From the NCBI GenBank assembly GCA_035713725.1, contig DASTMZ010000085.1, forward strand, positions 1-41,677: a stretch of 41,677 nt of DNA, in the 5' to 3' direction. The number at the start of each line of letters is the position of its first letter. Within the stretch, counting starts at the first letter, position 1. This document shows, piece by piece, positions 32,320 to 41,597 of the stretch. The notes below the pieces were generated by a model. That model saw only the letters and a list, made by a program, of their open reading frames with translations, was not told the DNA's origin and searched no databases. Position numbers and translations under genes: made by a program. The DNA is from DASQPR01 sp035713725. GTDB taxonomy: Bacteria; Actinomycetota; Actinomycetes; Mycobacteriales; Micromonosporaceae.

Positions 32320-34389
32320 TCACTCGGTGAGGTTTGCGGGCAGCTGCTTGGTGTGCAGGATGACCAACTCCGCCACCGCTCGGGTCAGCGCGACATAGAG
32401 CCGGTTCATGCCACGCGGCTCGGCGGCGACGATGTCGGCGGGCTCCACCAGCACCACGCGGTCGTACTCCAGACCCTTGATCTGACTGACCGGGATCGCG
32501 TGCAACGACTCGGCCAGATGGTCGGGGGCGATGATCGCACCCGTCTCCCCCGCCACCGCAGCCGCCATGTCGTCGACCTGCCGGATCTCCAGACTGCCGC
32601 CGGGTCGGAACGACCGGGTCGGCTCGATGCCCGGCGCGACCGCACGGGCCGCGAAGTCGGCGATGACCTGCGGCACCCGATAGCCGGTCGGCAAGTCAAG
32701 CGTCCTGACCTCGCGCTTGCCCAGCCGCTGCACCAGTTCCGGCCAGGACTCGGCGCCCAGCGGATGGGTGGCCTGACCGAGGTCGCCCACGATGGTCATC
32801 GACGCGTGCGCGGCGCGGCGGGCAATCATCCGGCACTCCATCGGCGACAGGTCCTGTGCCTCGTCGAGGATCACGTGCAGGTACGCGTCCTCGACAGGTT
32901 CCTCGGCCTCGGCAACCGGTAGCGGCTCGGCCAGCACCGGTACGTACCCTTCCTCGCCGTACGGGTCGAAGCCGTCGCTCCAGCCGGTCACCTTGTGACC
33001 TTCGCGCCGGATGATCGCTGCCGCCCATCGTTGTGCGGACAGATAGTCCGTGTTGCCAATCGACTGCCCGGACACCGTGAAGATCGGAGTCGACACGCCC
33101 GGCGCGAACAACTGCCAGTCTTCGAGACTAAAGCTCAGCACGAAGGTCTCCGCCAAGCGAGGCCCACTGCGCAGCTCTCGCCGCTGCCACTCCGGCATGG
33201 CGGCCTTCGGCCTCTCCGGTGCGCCAAGGATCTCGCCGAGCTCGTCAAGCATGGGTACGTCATCGACGGTCCACTCCCCGTGCTGCGCGGGCAGGACGTC
33301 CTGTGGCGTCAGCGGCGGCCACCATGCGTTCAGAAACGAGTCCGGGATCGCCTTGCCGTCCAGCATTTCGGACAGCACTTCCGAGGCGACGGCGCGGGCA
33401 CTGTTGATCTTTACGCCGCGTGCCTCGCAACGCTTCCGGACTTCCAGGCGGGCTCTGGCGAGGTCGTCGGCATCGAGGGTACGAAGGTGGCTCGGCACAC
33501 CCGGCGGGGTATCCCACGCGAGATCGGTGAGCACCTGCACCATGCGCAGATCACCCTTGGTACGGGCCACGTTGGCCGGATCGCGGCGGGTGGCGGTGAC
33601 GCCCTCGAACAGCTCACCGATCGCCCGCAGGTGGACACTGTCCTCGCCGAGCCCGGGCAGCACCCGGCCGATGTATTCGGTGAACACCGTGGACGGGCCG
33701 ACCACCAGCACGCGGCCGTCGGCGAACCGGCCGCGATCGGTGTAGAGCAAGTAGGCCGCGCGGTGCAAGGCGACCTGCGTCTTGCCGGTGCCGGGGCCGC
33801 CAGTGATCAGCGTGACGCCGTGGGCCGGTGCCCGGATCGCCTCGTCCTGCTCGTGCTGGATGGTGGCGACAATGTCGCGCATGTGCTCGCCACGTTCCCT
33901 GGTCAAGGATCGCAGCAGGGCACCCTCACCGACGACGCCATCAACGTCCTTCTCGGACAACACGTCGTCATCGAGACTGACCACCCTGGGGCCGTCGCAG
34001 ATGATGACGCGTCGGCGATCCACGCCCAGCGGTTGGCCGGGAGTGGCCCGGTAGAACGGCGCGGCGGCCGGCGCGCGCCAGTCCACCACGAGTGGTTCCC
34101 GGTCCTCGCCGCGAACACCCAGCCGGCCGACGCGATATGTGTCACCGTCGTCGAAATCCAGCCTGCCGAAGACGATGCCCTCCTCCTGACTGTCCAGATC
34201 GGACATCCGTGCCGCGGCGCCCAGCACCATCGCGTCGCGCTCGACCAGGCCGGTGCGCGGACCCGCGGTGGCACGGCGGTGTCCCTCGTCCGTCAACTGG
34301 CGCGCTTGCCCACGCATGATCTCCAGGCGCTCGTACACCTTGTCGACGACCTGTTGTTCGATGGCGATCTGACGTTCTGCTTCAGACAC
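32320..34389 (-). CDS. helD: HelD-family RNA polymerase-associated ATPase (UvrD-like)
   Basis: A 689-residue superfamily 1 ATPase. An N-terminal coiled-coil (about 1-65) precedes Walker A GGPGTGKT (187-194). Walker B is ILDEAQDLSP, and the C-terminal motifs include PTGYRVPQ, GLEYDRVVLV and NRLYVALTRA. This order fits HelD/HelR, which push into RNA polymerase, release DNA and recycle the enzyme, and in some actinomycetes protect against rifampicin. Length suits the actinobacterial forms. GTG 34389 has GAGGGAG 5 bases upstream. A -10-like TATTCT lies about 45 bases upstream of it. No rifampicin-associated inverted repeat is visible. Confidence 0.85.
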   Translation of the reverse strand: MSEAERQIAIEQQVVDKVYERLEIMRGQARQLTDEGHRRATAGPRTGLVERDAMVLGAAARMSDLDSQEEGIVFGRLDFDDGDTYRVGRLGVRGEDREPLVVDWRAPAAAPFYRATPGQPLGVDRRRVIICDGPRVVSLDDDVLSEKDVDGVVGEGALLRSLTRERGEHMRDIVATIQHEQDEAIRAPAHGVTLITGGPGTGKTQVALHRAAYLLYTDRGRFADGRVLVVGPSTVFTEYIGRVLPGLGEDSVHLRAIGELFEGVTATRRDPANVARTKGDLRMVQVLTDLAWDTPPGVPSHLRTLDADDLARARLEVRKRCEARGVKINSARAVASEVLSEMLDGKAIPDSFLNAWWPPLTPQDVLPAQHGEWTVDDVPMLDELGEILGAPERPKAAMPEWQRRELRSGPRLAETFVLSFSLEDWQLFAPGVSTPIFTVSGQSIGNTDYLSAQRWAAAIIRREGHKVTGWSDGFDPYGEEGYVPVLAEPLPVAEAEEPVEDAYLHVILDEAQDLSPMECRMIARRAAHASMTIVGDLGQATHPLGAESWPELVQRLGKREVRTLDLPTGYRVPQVIADFAARAVAPGIEPTRSFRPGGSLEIRQVDDMAAAVAGETGAIIAPDHLAESLHAIPVSQIKGLEYDRVVLVEPADIVAAEPRGMNRLYVALTRAVAELVILHTKQLPANLTE

Positions 34390-34558
34390 GAGGCTCCCTC
34401 TGGTCGGACACGACTCGTCGCGGCCTTCGAGAATATGTGCCGATCCGGGAAGAAAAATCAGTATCCAGGGGGATTCGGATGGCTTGACCGATCGATATTA
34501 TTAACATGGCAGGACTGGGCACTCATCCGCGATGCGGAAGCCGCTGGCGCCGCCGCAG

Positions 34559-35233
34559 TCAGAGGCGGTCCGGCACGACGAACCCGGACTCGTAGGCGAA
34601 TACCACCGCCTGCACCCGATCACGCAAATCGAGCTTCATCAGGATCCGGGCGACGTGTGTCTTGACGGTGCTGTCCTCTACCACGAGCCGAGCCGCGATC
34701 TCGGCGTTCGACAAGCCTTTGGCTACCAACCGCAGCACGTCGCGCTCACGCGGGGTCAGTGAGGCGAGCTGTGATGGCTCCTCGGCGCGCGGCCGGAACG
34801 CCTGCGCCACTTGCTGAATGAGCCGTCGCGTGATCGATGGGTCGATGAGCGCGTCGCCGCTTGCCACGCAGTGCACCGCCGAGATCAGCTGATCGGCGGG
34901 TGCATCCTTTAGCAGGAATCCGCTCGCGCCTGCGCGCAGCGCGGCATAGACATACTCGTCCGAGTCGAACGTCGTCAGCATCAGCACGCGGCTCGTGGTC
35001 TCGCTGAGGATGACCCGTGCGGCGGCAACCCCGTCGAGGTTCGGCATCCGGATGTCCATCAGGACAACGTTCGGCGTGAGCTGACGGGCAAGCTCGATCG
35101 CCTCGTTTCCGTCCGACGCCTCGCCGACGACGGCGATCGCCGGATCGCCGCCGAGGATCACCCGGAAGCCGGCGCGTACGAGTCGTTGGTCATCCGCGAC
35201 AACGACCGAAACGCGCTGGAGTGCTAGGACCAC
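34559..35233 (-). CDS. NarL/FixJ-family response regulator
   Basis: A 224-residue response regulator. The receiver has Asp14/Asp15, phosphoacceptor Asp60 (VVLMDIRMP), TTFDSDEYV and the Lys in FLLKDAP. A LuxR-type helix-turn-helix (LTPRERDVLRLVAKGLSNAEIA) is at the C-terminus. GTG 35233 is the start because its frame leaves a full first strand and it overlaps the kinase stop by 10 bp. It is the output of the kinase pair upstream. Confidence 0.93.
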   Translation of the reverse strand: MVLALQRVSVVVADDQRLVRAGFRVILGGDPAIAVVGEASDGNEAIELARQLTPNVVLMDIRMPNLDGVAAARVILSETTSRVLMLTTFDSDEYVYAALRAGASGFLLKDAPADQLISAVHCVASGDALIDPSITRRLIQQVAQAFRPRAEEPSQLASLTPRERDVLRLVAKGLSNAEIAARLVVEDSTVKTHVARILMKLDLRDRVQAVVFAYESGFVVPDRL

Positions 35234-36411
35234 GTTGGCTGCTCCGCTCGGTCGTGCGTGTGCCGCGGAAGACTCGCCACCACAACCCATCCACCGGCGG
35301 CCGCCGGCCCGGCGGAGAACGTGCCGCCGCAGCGCGCGACTCGCTCGCGCATGCCTCGAAGGCCGTGACCGCCGCCCGACGACTCGAGGCCGATGTGGCC
35401 AACGGCCGCTTGCTTGTTGACGATGTCGACGTCGACCCGGTCCGACCGGCCGTGCAGCGCGATCGAGATCGGGGCTCCGGGTGCATGCTTGATCGCGTTC
35501 GTGACCGCCTCCTGAACCAACCGGTAGGCGGTCTCGGCCCCCACCGCCGACATGTCGTCGAGATCGCCACTCAACTCGCACGACACCCGAAGCCCGGCAC
35601 CCCTGGCGCGGCTGACGAGCTGCTGGACTATCCGAAGGCCACTCGTCGGCTGGCGAGGCGACCCGACCTGCAGCACCTCGACTAGGCGGGCAAGCTCCAC
35701 CTCGGCCTGCTGCGCCGCCTCGCTGATGGAGTCGAACGCGTCGGCCGCCGCATCCGGATCGGCAGCCGCCAAGCGCTCGCCGGCGGTTGCCTGCACGACC
35801 ATGAGGCTGACGCAGTGCGCGACGATGTCATGCAGCTCGCGCGCGATCCGGGCCCGTTCGTACCGAACCGACTGCGCCGCGAACACGTCGCGTTCGGCCG
35901 CCAGTTCCGCGGCCCGCGAATCGAGCAATCGCGCAAGCCGGCGCCGTCCGGCCATCGCGAGCCCGACTGCCCACGGCCCGATAGTGAGCATCTCGATCAG
36001 CGGATTGAACATGCCGACCGACATTGCGAGCCCGACCGTCAACGGTACGAGACCGGCGAGCGACATCGTCCAGCGACGCAGCGCACCGAGCTCGTACGCG
36101 TAGCCGAACGCCGCCACGATCACCGGTACGGTAACCGGCACGCTGTTGGTGATCGTCGCGGCGTACGGCGTCAACGCCAGCAGGAGGCTCACGACACCGG
36201 CCACGGTCGCGACCACGATTGGCGCGCGCTGGCACCACCACGCAAGCGCGACGAACACGAGTACGCACAACGCGCCCGCCAGCGCCAATGGCATGTCGGG
36301 TAGCGGAGTGGCCGCGAGGCCAACCGCCGCGGCCGCCACCAGGATGACTGCGATGCATGGGCCTCGGCGGGTCGCAGACCAACGCCACGTGCGGTGGGCC
36401 GCCTCACGCAT
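35224..36411 (-). CDS. Sensor histidine kinase (HisKA_3), active form
   Basis: A 395-residue kinase with about six N-terminal helices (about 17-155), then the HisKA_3 dimerisation helix with phosphoacceptor His194 (RARIARELHDIVAHC). The ATPase domain has N-box YRLVQEAVTNAIKHA and G-box GGGHGLRGMRERV. Both are intact, so it should phosphorylate the NarL-type regulator encoded next. ATG 36411 overlaps the preceding kinase-like gene by 8 bp. The signal is unknown. Confidence 0.93.
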   Translation of the reverse strand: MREAAHRTWRWSATRRGPCIAVILVAAAAVGLAATPLPDMPLALAGALCVLVFVALAWWCQRAPIVVATVAGVVSLLLALTPYAATITNSVPVTVPVIVAAFGYAYELGALRRWTMSLAGLVPLTVGLAMSVGMFNPLIEMLTIGPWAVGLAMAGRRRLARLLDSRAAELAAERDVFAAQSVRYERARIARELHDIVAHCVSLMVVQATAGERLAAADPDAAADAFDSISEAAQQAEVELARLVEVLQVGSPRQPTSGLRIVQQLVSRARGAGLRVSCELSGDLDDMSAVGAETAYRLVQEAVTNAIKHAPGAPISIALHGRSDRVDVDIVNKQAAVGHIGLESSGGGHGLRGMRERVARCGGTFSAGPAAAGGWVVVASLPRHTHDRAEQPTWS

Positions 36412-37567
36412 GGCCGTTGCTCGCCAACGGAATGAGCACCACCGTCTCGCGCCGACCTACGGTCGCCCGGGTGCGGAGCGTGCCGCCGTGGGTCGCCACA
36501 CGCTCGGTGGCCGCGGCGAGCGCGGCACGGGCGTCGCCACGCGGCGCGGGTGGCCCGGACACGTCGAGCTTGAGCGCGTCGGCGCCAAACGTCACCCGTA
36601 CGTCGATGTGGGCCGCGGGATCGTTGTCTAGCGCCACAAGCAGATGTTCGACGATGCGGTAGCCGGACAGCTCCACGCCGGGCGACAGCAGCCGCGGGTC
36701 GCCGCACACGTGCAGCCGGGTGTCTGCCGCCGATCGGCCGAGGAGCCGATCGAGTTGCGCGAGCACCGGCTGCGGCTCGACCATCGCGGTGTCCCGCAAC
36801 GTCGCGACGACACCTCGCATGCGCATCAGCGTGTCGCGGCCGGTGTGCTGAATCGCGATGAACGCCCCTGCCGCGCGTTCGGGATCCGACTCGAGGGCGG
36901 CACGGCCGACGGCAGCGTCGTGGGCCATCTGGGTGACGCGATCGCGGAGGAAGTCATCGAGGTCCGCGGCGATGCGTGCCTGGTCCGCCTCGACCGCCAG
37001 TTGGGCGTTCCGTTCGCGCTGCTCACGCAACTCCGTGGTGCGGACCCGCAACACCTCGACGGCCGTGCTTCGGACTCGCAGCAGCACGCCGATCACCACG
37101 AACGCCGACGCGATCGGCGCAAGAGTCGGCAGCGCGGACAGACCCAACTGCGGGTCGGAGAACGCCTGGCAGACGAGGTTCGACGCGACGAACACCAGGC
37201 TGGCGGCCATGTCGATGCGCCGAAGGCAGCGCAGACCGATCGCGAACGCCACGTAGAAGGCTGCCGGCAGCGCGGCGCCGCAGCGCACCAAATCGCCGAC
37301 GACAAGCCAATTGAAGGCCGCGCCGATGGCAAGCACACCGGCTGCCATGACGGGGGTACGACGGGCGATCGCGACCGGCGCGGTCATCAGCAGGATCGCA
37401 ACCGCCGCACCGACGCCCTGATGCGGGTGTCGCGCCCCGACGAGCCCGCTCGCCAACGTGACGGCGCCCACGCTGAGCACCGCGGCGAGCGCGACATCGC
37501 CGACCGCGACGCCGCGCCGACCGTGGACCGGACGGCCTAACCAGGTGATCGGTACCGGACGTCGCAT
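36404..37567 (-). CDS. Degenerate sensor kinase (pseudokinase) of the NarL type
   Basis: A 387-residue protein with the same build as the next kinase: about five helices (about 22-165), a linker coiled coil, and a HisKA_3-like helix. The phosphoacceptor is lost: the conserved ELHD is DLDD, with Asp204 (codon GAT) where His is expected. The ATPase N-box reads RIVEHLLVALDN, not the QEALTNxxKH form, and no clear G-box remains. It probably cannot autophosphorylate and may instead sense and modulate its neighbour. AGGAGG lies 5 bases before ATG 37567. It is first in a three-gene operon. Confidence 0.85.
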   Translation of the reverse strand: MRRPVPITWLGRPVHGRRGVAVGDVALAAVLSVGAVTLASGLVGARHPHQGVGAAVAILLMTAPVAIARRTPVMAAGVLAIGAAFNWLVVGDLVRCGAALPAAFYVAFAIGLRCLRRIDMAASLVFVASNLVCQAFSDPQLGLSALPTLAPIASAFVVIGVLLRVRSTAVEVLRVRTTELREQRERNAQLAVEADQARIAADLDDFLRDRVTQMAHDAAVGRAALESDPERAAGAFIAIQHTGRDTLMRMRGVVATLRDTAMVEPQPVLAQLDRLLGRSAADTRLHVCGDPRLLSPGVELSGYRIVEHLLVALDNDPAAHIDVRVTFGADALKLDVSGPPAPRGDARAALAAATERVATHGGTLRTRATVGRRETVVLIPLASNGHA

Positions 37568-37678
37568 GCCCGCCTCCTGCGATTCCGTCGCATTGTCACG
37601 CCGCGAGCCGCCCGGACAAAGGGTCGCCTCGGCCCGCGCAAAGCTGGGTCTCAGCCGACCGCCGCACGGATCGGCCGA

Positions 37679-38281
37679 TCAGTCGTGGTGCAACGTGATG
37701 GTGAGGTCGCCGTCGGTTGGCGCCGTCGCGGAACGGACGAAGACCGCCGTACCGGAGACGCCGACGTAGCTGCCGACCCCGCCGGTGACGGTCTCGGTGA
37801 CCGCAGCGGTCGGATCGCTCAACGTGACGCTGGCCAGAATCATCGATCCGCCCACCGCCACCTCGGCTTGGCACACCGCGTCGCCCTGCTCGTCGAACAC
37901 GCATCGTTGGTGGTCGGAGGCCGACCATGTGGCGGCATGCCGAGCGGTGTCGCCGGCGTAGAGGAGATCCGTGCGCTCCTGCACATAACCGGGCTTCGGC
38001 GGATCGCTCGGCGACGGCGTGAAGGGCGCACCGGTGGACGTTACGAAGCTCATGCTGACGTTGCGCAGGTAGTAGTGCAGCACCTGGCTGCGTTGCTGGC
38101 CGGACACCACGCGAGCCGTCGCGACCGGCACCGCGCTGCCATCATGGCCGCCGTGCTGTGTGGTGGAGCCACACGCGGTGAGCGCGGCAATCAGAACGGC
38201 ACCGACCACGACCGGAACGCGTGGCAGCCGCTTGCGAGACCGCATAGGTCGTGCGCCGAATGTGCTGATGTAAAGCGACAT
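37679..38281 (-). CDS. Lipoprotein with allene-oxide-cyclase/dirigent-like barrel
   Basis: A 200-residue protein with a lipoprotein signal: basic start, hydrophobic stretch and lipobox LTAC with Cys about residue 37. The mature part has DLLYAGDTARHAATWS, CVFDEQGDAVCQAEV and VTGGVGSYVGVSGTAVF, which resemble the beta-barrel of allene oxide cyclase/dirigent-like proteins. The family call rests on this pattern only. ATG 38281 is chosen for GGAGG 5 bases upstream. It lies 111 bp before the kinase operon on the same strand, so it may be co-regulated or a downstream-sensed component. Confidence 0.65.
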   Translation of the reverse strand: MSLYISTFGARPMRSRKRLPRVPVVVGAVLIAALTACGSTTQHGGHDGSAVPVATARVVSGQQRSQVLHYYLRNVSMSFVTSTGAPFTPSPSDPPKPGYVQERTDLLYAGDTARHAATWSASDHQRCVFDEQGDAVCQAEVAVGGSMILASVTLSDPTAAVTETVTGGVGSYVGVSGTAVFVRSATAPTDGDLTITLHHD

Positions 38282-38528
38282 CGTTGCCTCCGTCGGACAG
38301 GGCGCGGCCGGACGCCGCACGGAGGCAGTATTCGGCGCCGGGCGGGCGCGGGTCGTCGGCCGTGATGCGGGTCTTCGGGGTCTGCGGCCTCCGTCTCACG
38401 GGGGACGCCGGCCGATGCAAGGTTCCGCATCGGGGCGGACGACGGGCCGACCCGTCGCGGCGCACAGTGGCTGCGTTAGGCGAACCGAACGAGGACTCCA
38501 CACACACCGCACGAGGAGGCGCCGTCAG

Positions 38529-38924
38529 ATGAGTCGCGCTCGCAAAGTCATCCTTGGCATCCTGGGTCTGCTCACCGCCCTGGACGTCGTGTCCGCGGTC
38601 ACCGCCAGCCGGATCACCGGCAGCAACAAGCCACCAGCCGCGGCGATCGTTGCCATCGCGCTGTTCGCGGTGCTCACCGTCATTGGCATGTACGGTCTGG
38701 TGCGCGGCGCCCGCTGGGCCCGGCCGTTGATCTACGTGACCCGCGTGCTCAACTGCGCCAGCAACCTGCTCGGCTTTTCGAACCACCCGACCGCGACCCA
38801 GCTCGCCGTGGGTTCGGTGACGTTCGGATTGTCCATCGTCGTGATCGTCGCGCTTGTCGTCACGCGCCGAAGCGACGCACTCGAACGACCGGCCGCCATA
38901 GCGGTCCGTGGTTCGCGCGCCTAG
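38529..38924 (+). CDS. Four-helix integral membrane protein, unknown function
   Basis: A 131-residue protein with four hydrophobic stretches (about 7-22, 38-56, 63-80, 95-115) and a short C-terminal tail. No family is recognised. GAGGAGG lies 9 bases before ATG 38529. It is divergent from the lipoprotein and ends just before a strong hairpin, so it is a single-gene unit. Confidence 0.78.
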   Translation: MSRARKVILGILGLLTALDVVSAVTASRITGSNKPPAAAIVAIALFAVLTVIGMYGLVRGARWARPLIYVTRVLNCASNLLGFSNHPTATQLAVGSVTFGLSIVVIVALVVTRRSDALERPAAIAVRGSRA

Positions 38925-38960
38925 CCGCCGAGGGGGTCGCGGCCCGGGCTTCGGCCCCGG

Positions 38961-38997
38961 ACGCGGGCGTCCCGGCCGAAGGCCGGGACGCCCGCGT
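38961..38997. terminator. Perfect 17-bp-arm bidirectional terminator
   Basis: Two perfect 17-base complementary arms (38961-38977 and 38981-38997) around loop GAA, between two convergent genes. A smaller GGCCCGGGC/GGGCCGAAGCCC-type hairpin sits just upstream. No T-tract. Confidence 0.85.
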
Positions 38998-39024
38998 GCA
39001 TTCAGTCGGGCGACCCGAATCCGA

Positions 39025-40044
39025 TCAACGCTCCGAAAGGTACGCCGCCGCTTGCTCGCGAAGTCGGGCGTGCGTGCCGCCCATCGTTTGGCGAGCCGGT
39101 AGCCACTGCTTGCGCAGCTTCGCGATCGACGTGTAGTTCGGGTCGACCACGTTCGCGAGCGGCGCTTCGACCGCCTGAGACACCAGCTGGTACGCATCGA
39201 GAGTCTCGAAGCCGTAATCGGCCACCAGCCACTGGACGAGGTCGACCTGGGCGATCCGGAACGCGTCTTCGAGTGGCCTCGCCGAGCCCGCCGTCATGAT
39301 GTGCGTGTCGGACTCGAGCCGCGGCCACGCGCACGGCTGGCCCTTGATGACGTCGACGATCACCACGGTGTCCATTGCACACTCGACCGCGACGCCGCAC
39401 GTCTCGCCCTCGCCCTGGCGCGCGTGACCGTCGCCGAGCGAGAACAGCGCCCCCTCGACGTTCACACCGAGGTAACAGGTGACACCGGCACGCATCTCCG
39501 GCGTGTCCATGTTGCCGCCGTGCGCGTCGGGTACGAGTGACGAACGCGCCTCGAAGTTCGCTGGCGCGACGCCGACCGTACCGTGCATCGGGTCCATCGG
39601 CAGATCCACCGTGTAGTCGCCGAACCGCGACTCGAACCGGCACAGCCGAGCTGCGCGGTCGAGTTGCCAGATCCACACCACTTCAGGCAGTGGATCCTGC
39701 AACGTCGCCGTCGCGTGTGTGGACGTTAGTGCGCCGAACAGCGGTACGGTCGTCGACGCCGCCCAGTCGCGCGCCGGCTCGATCGACACGAAGTGGACGG
39801 CCAGCGTGTCGCCGGGCGCCGCGCCTTCGATGTAGAACGGGCCGGTCTGCGGGTTCACAAACGGGAACTCGATCACGCGCGACACGAGATCGTCGGTGCC
39901 TCGTACGCGCCCGCCGAAGCAGTCCTCGCTGAACAGCTCGAGGACCGTTCCGGGTGCGACCCGGGCGACCGGGGCGACGCCGCCGAATGTCCAGGCGTAC
40001 GCCCCGGCCGGTGGGCGATATGTGAGCGTCGGTGAAACGCTCAC
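39025..40044 (-). CDS. Acetamidase/formamidase family protein
   Basis: A 339-residue member of the FmdA_AmdA family, which hydrolyses short amides such as formamide or acetamide to ammonia and acid. Markers are GPFYIEGAAPGDTLAVH, FGDYTVDLPMDPMHGTVGVAP, NMDTPEMRAG, SLGDGHARQGEGE and VECAMD. GTG 40044 overlaps the permease stop by 4 bp, so it is coupled to it. A hairpin formed by GTGAGCGT and ACGCTCAC covers the first codons (40022-40044) and could limit translation. Confidence 0.9.
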   Translation of the reverse strand: MSVSPTLTYRPPAGAYAWTFGGVAPVARVAPGTVLELFSEDCFGGRVRGTDDLVSRVIEFPFVNPQTGPFYIEGAAPGDTLAVHFVSIEPARDWAASTTVPLFGALTSTHATATLQDPLPEVVWIWQLDRAARLCRFESRFGDYTVDLPMDPMHGTVGVAPANFEARSSLVPDAHGGNMDTPEMRAGVTCYLGVNVEGALFSLGDGHARQGEGETCGVAVECAMDTVVIVDVIKGQPCAWPRLESDTHIMTAGSARPLEDAFRIAQVDLVQWLVADYGFETLDAYQLVSQAVEAPLANVVDPNYTSIAKLRKQWLPARQTMGGTHARLREQAAAYLSER

Positions 40045-41597
40045 GCGATCGGAGTGGGTTCGTCGGCGGCCGAACCGGTGGCCGCCTGTGCCGGCGGCTG
40101 GTAACCGGACGGTGCCACGACTGCCGGCTCCTCGTCGAGGTGCACGCGGGACACGTCAGCCACGCGCTCCGGGTGCCGCGCGTAAAGGTACAGGCAGTAA
40201 AGCACGCCGAGCACCATCCAGATGCCGGCCGCGTAACCCGCGTAATTCAACGGCTTCGGCAGCGGCACGATGAACTTGAAGAACGACACCTCGATGCCGG
40301 CGGCGGTCAGCCACGCCGGGATGAACGTGACGACGCCGAGGATCGGCACGATCACGTGCAGCACGACGTTGAACTCGGACCGACCGCGGCCCCGGCGCAG
40401 GAAGTAGCCCATGCACGAAATGTTGGCGAAGATGTAGATCCCGACAAGCAGGATCACGATGCCGGTCGCCACCATGCTGAACGCGACGAATGGGTTGTAA
40501 TGCAAACCGAGTCCGAGCGAGACCGCCACCGTCACGACGAACACCGCGCCGATCGCGACGTACGGCGACCGATGCTTCAACGCGAGCCGGGCGAAGATGT
40601 ACGGGAACGCGCCGATGCGACCCATCGCAAACGCGGTTCGGGTCGTGACGTTCACGCCAGCGTTGGCGTTCGCGATTGTGGAGTTGACGATCGCGAGGAA
40701 CACGAGGATCCAGAACAGCCCGTAGAACGTGCGGGCCAGACCCTCCCAGCCGGGTGACGTCGCGGCGCCGAACGTCGAGAACTTGCCCGGGCCGAACGCC
40801 ACGTCGACGGCGTACGTGGTGAAGATGTAGAGCGCGCCCATACCGAGCGTGGCGCCAAGCACCGCGCGACGGATGGTGCGCCGCGGGTTGCGTGCCTCCT
40901 CGGCGAGCGGAGCGGCGCCTTCGAAGCCGCCGAACGCGAGAGTCGTGAACACCGAGCCGGCGATCACTCCGCTGATGCCGTGGTACGTGCCGGACGACGG
41001 CGTGTGGCCGGTGCCGAACACCGACAGCGTATTGGCCTTGCCGGCGTGCATCACCAACAGGACGCCGAGGACCAGGAAGACGGCGATCTCGAACACGCCG
41101 AGCACGGTGCCGAGTCGCGCGGACGTACGCACGCCGTAGAGGCCGGCGACCGCGACGATGAGCGCGCCCAGGACCGTCCACGGCCACCATAGGTTCGCCG
41201 GATAGCTGTGCCACTCGTCGTGGAACGTGCCGGCGACGGTGAAGCCCAGCTGCAACAGCACGAGCGGGCCGATCAGGGCGCCGGCGAACACGTACGCCCA
41301 AGCGACCAGGAAGCCAACGCTGTCGTGCAGGCCCTGCGCCGCGTATGTCGCGAGCGAGCCCGCCGACGGGATGCGCTTGGCGAGTTCGGCGATCGACACC
41401 GCGCAGAACAGACAGGCGATCAGCGCGAAGAGGACTGCGAGCGGCAAGGCGCCGCCTGCAAACGCGGCGCCGGCCGGAATGGACGCCGCGATCGCGGCGC
41501 CCGGCGCCATGTCAGTGATGCTCTGGAACAGCACTTCCCGGAGCCCGATGGCGTCGCGACGCAGCGTGACGGGGGCCTGGGCTGCTTGATCGACCAT
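40041..41597 (-). CDS. APC-superfamily amino acid/amine permease
   Basis: A 518-residue transporter with about 12 helices and the APC start signature DMAPGAAIAASIPAGAAFAGG, typical of GABA- or amine-type permeases with a broad substrate range. The tail carries Pro/Ala-rich sequence after the last helix. ATG 41597 has GAGG 6 bases upstream; a start at 41627 is the alternative. Coupling to the amidase suggests uptake of an amide or its precursor, which is inference. Confidence 0.88.
   Translation of the reverse strand: MVDQAAQAPVTLRRDAIGLREVLFQSITDMAPGAAIAASIPAGAAFAGGALPLAVLFALIACLFCAVSIAELAKRIPSAGSLATYAAQGLHDSVGFLVAWAYVFAGALIGPLVLLQLGFTVAGTFHDEWHSYPANLWWPWTVLGALIVAVAGLYGVRTSARLGTVLGVFEIAVFLVLGVLLVMHAGKANTLSVFGTGHTPSSGTYHGISGVIAGSVFTTLAFGGFEGAAPLAEEARNPRRTIRRAVLGATLGMGALYIFTTYAVDVAFGPGKFSTFGAATSPGWEGLARTFYGLFWILVFLAIVNSTIANANAGVNVTTRTAFAMGRIGAFPYIFARLALKHRSPYVAIGAVFVVTVAVSLGLGLHYNPFVAFSMVATGIVILLVGIYIFANISCMGYFLRRGRGRSEFNVVLHVIVPILGVVTFIPAWLTAAGIEVSFFKFIVPLPKPLNYAGYAAGIWMVLGVLYCLYLYARHPERVADVSRVHLDEEPAVVAPSGYQPPAQAATGSAADEPTPIA

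Noticed and set aside
38142..39197. 351-codon minus frame across the four-helix gene and the hairpin
   Set aside because: Basic, low-complexity product overlapping genes with proper starts.
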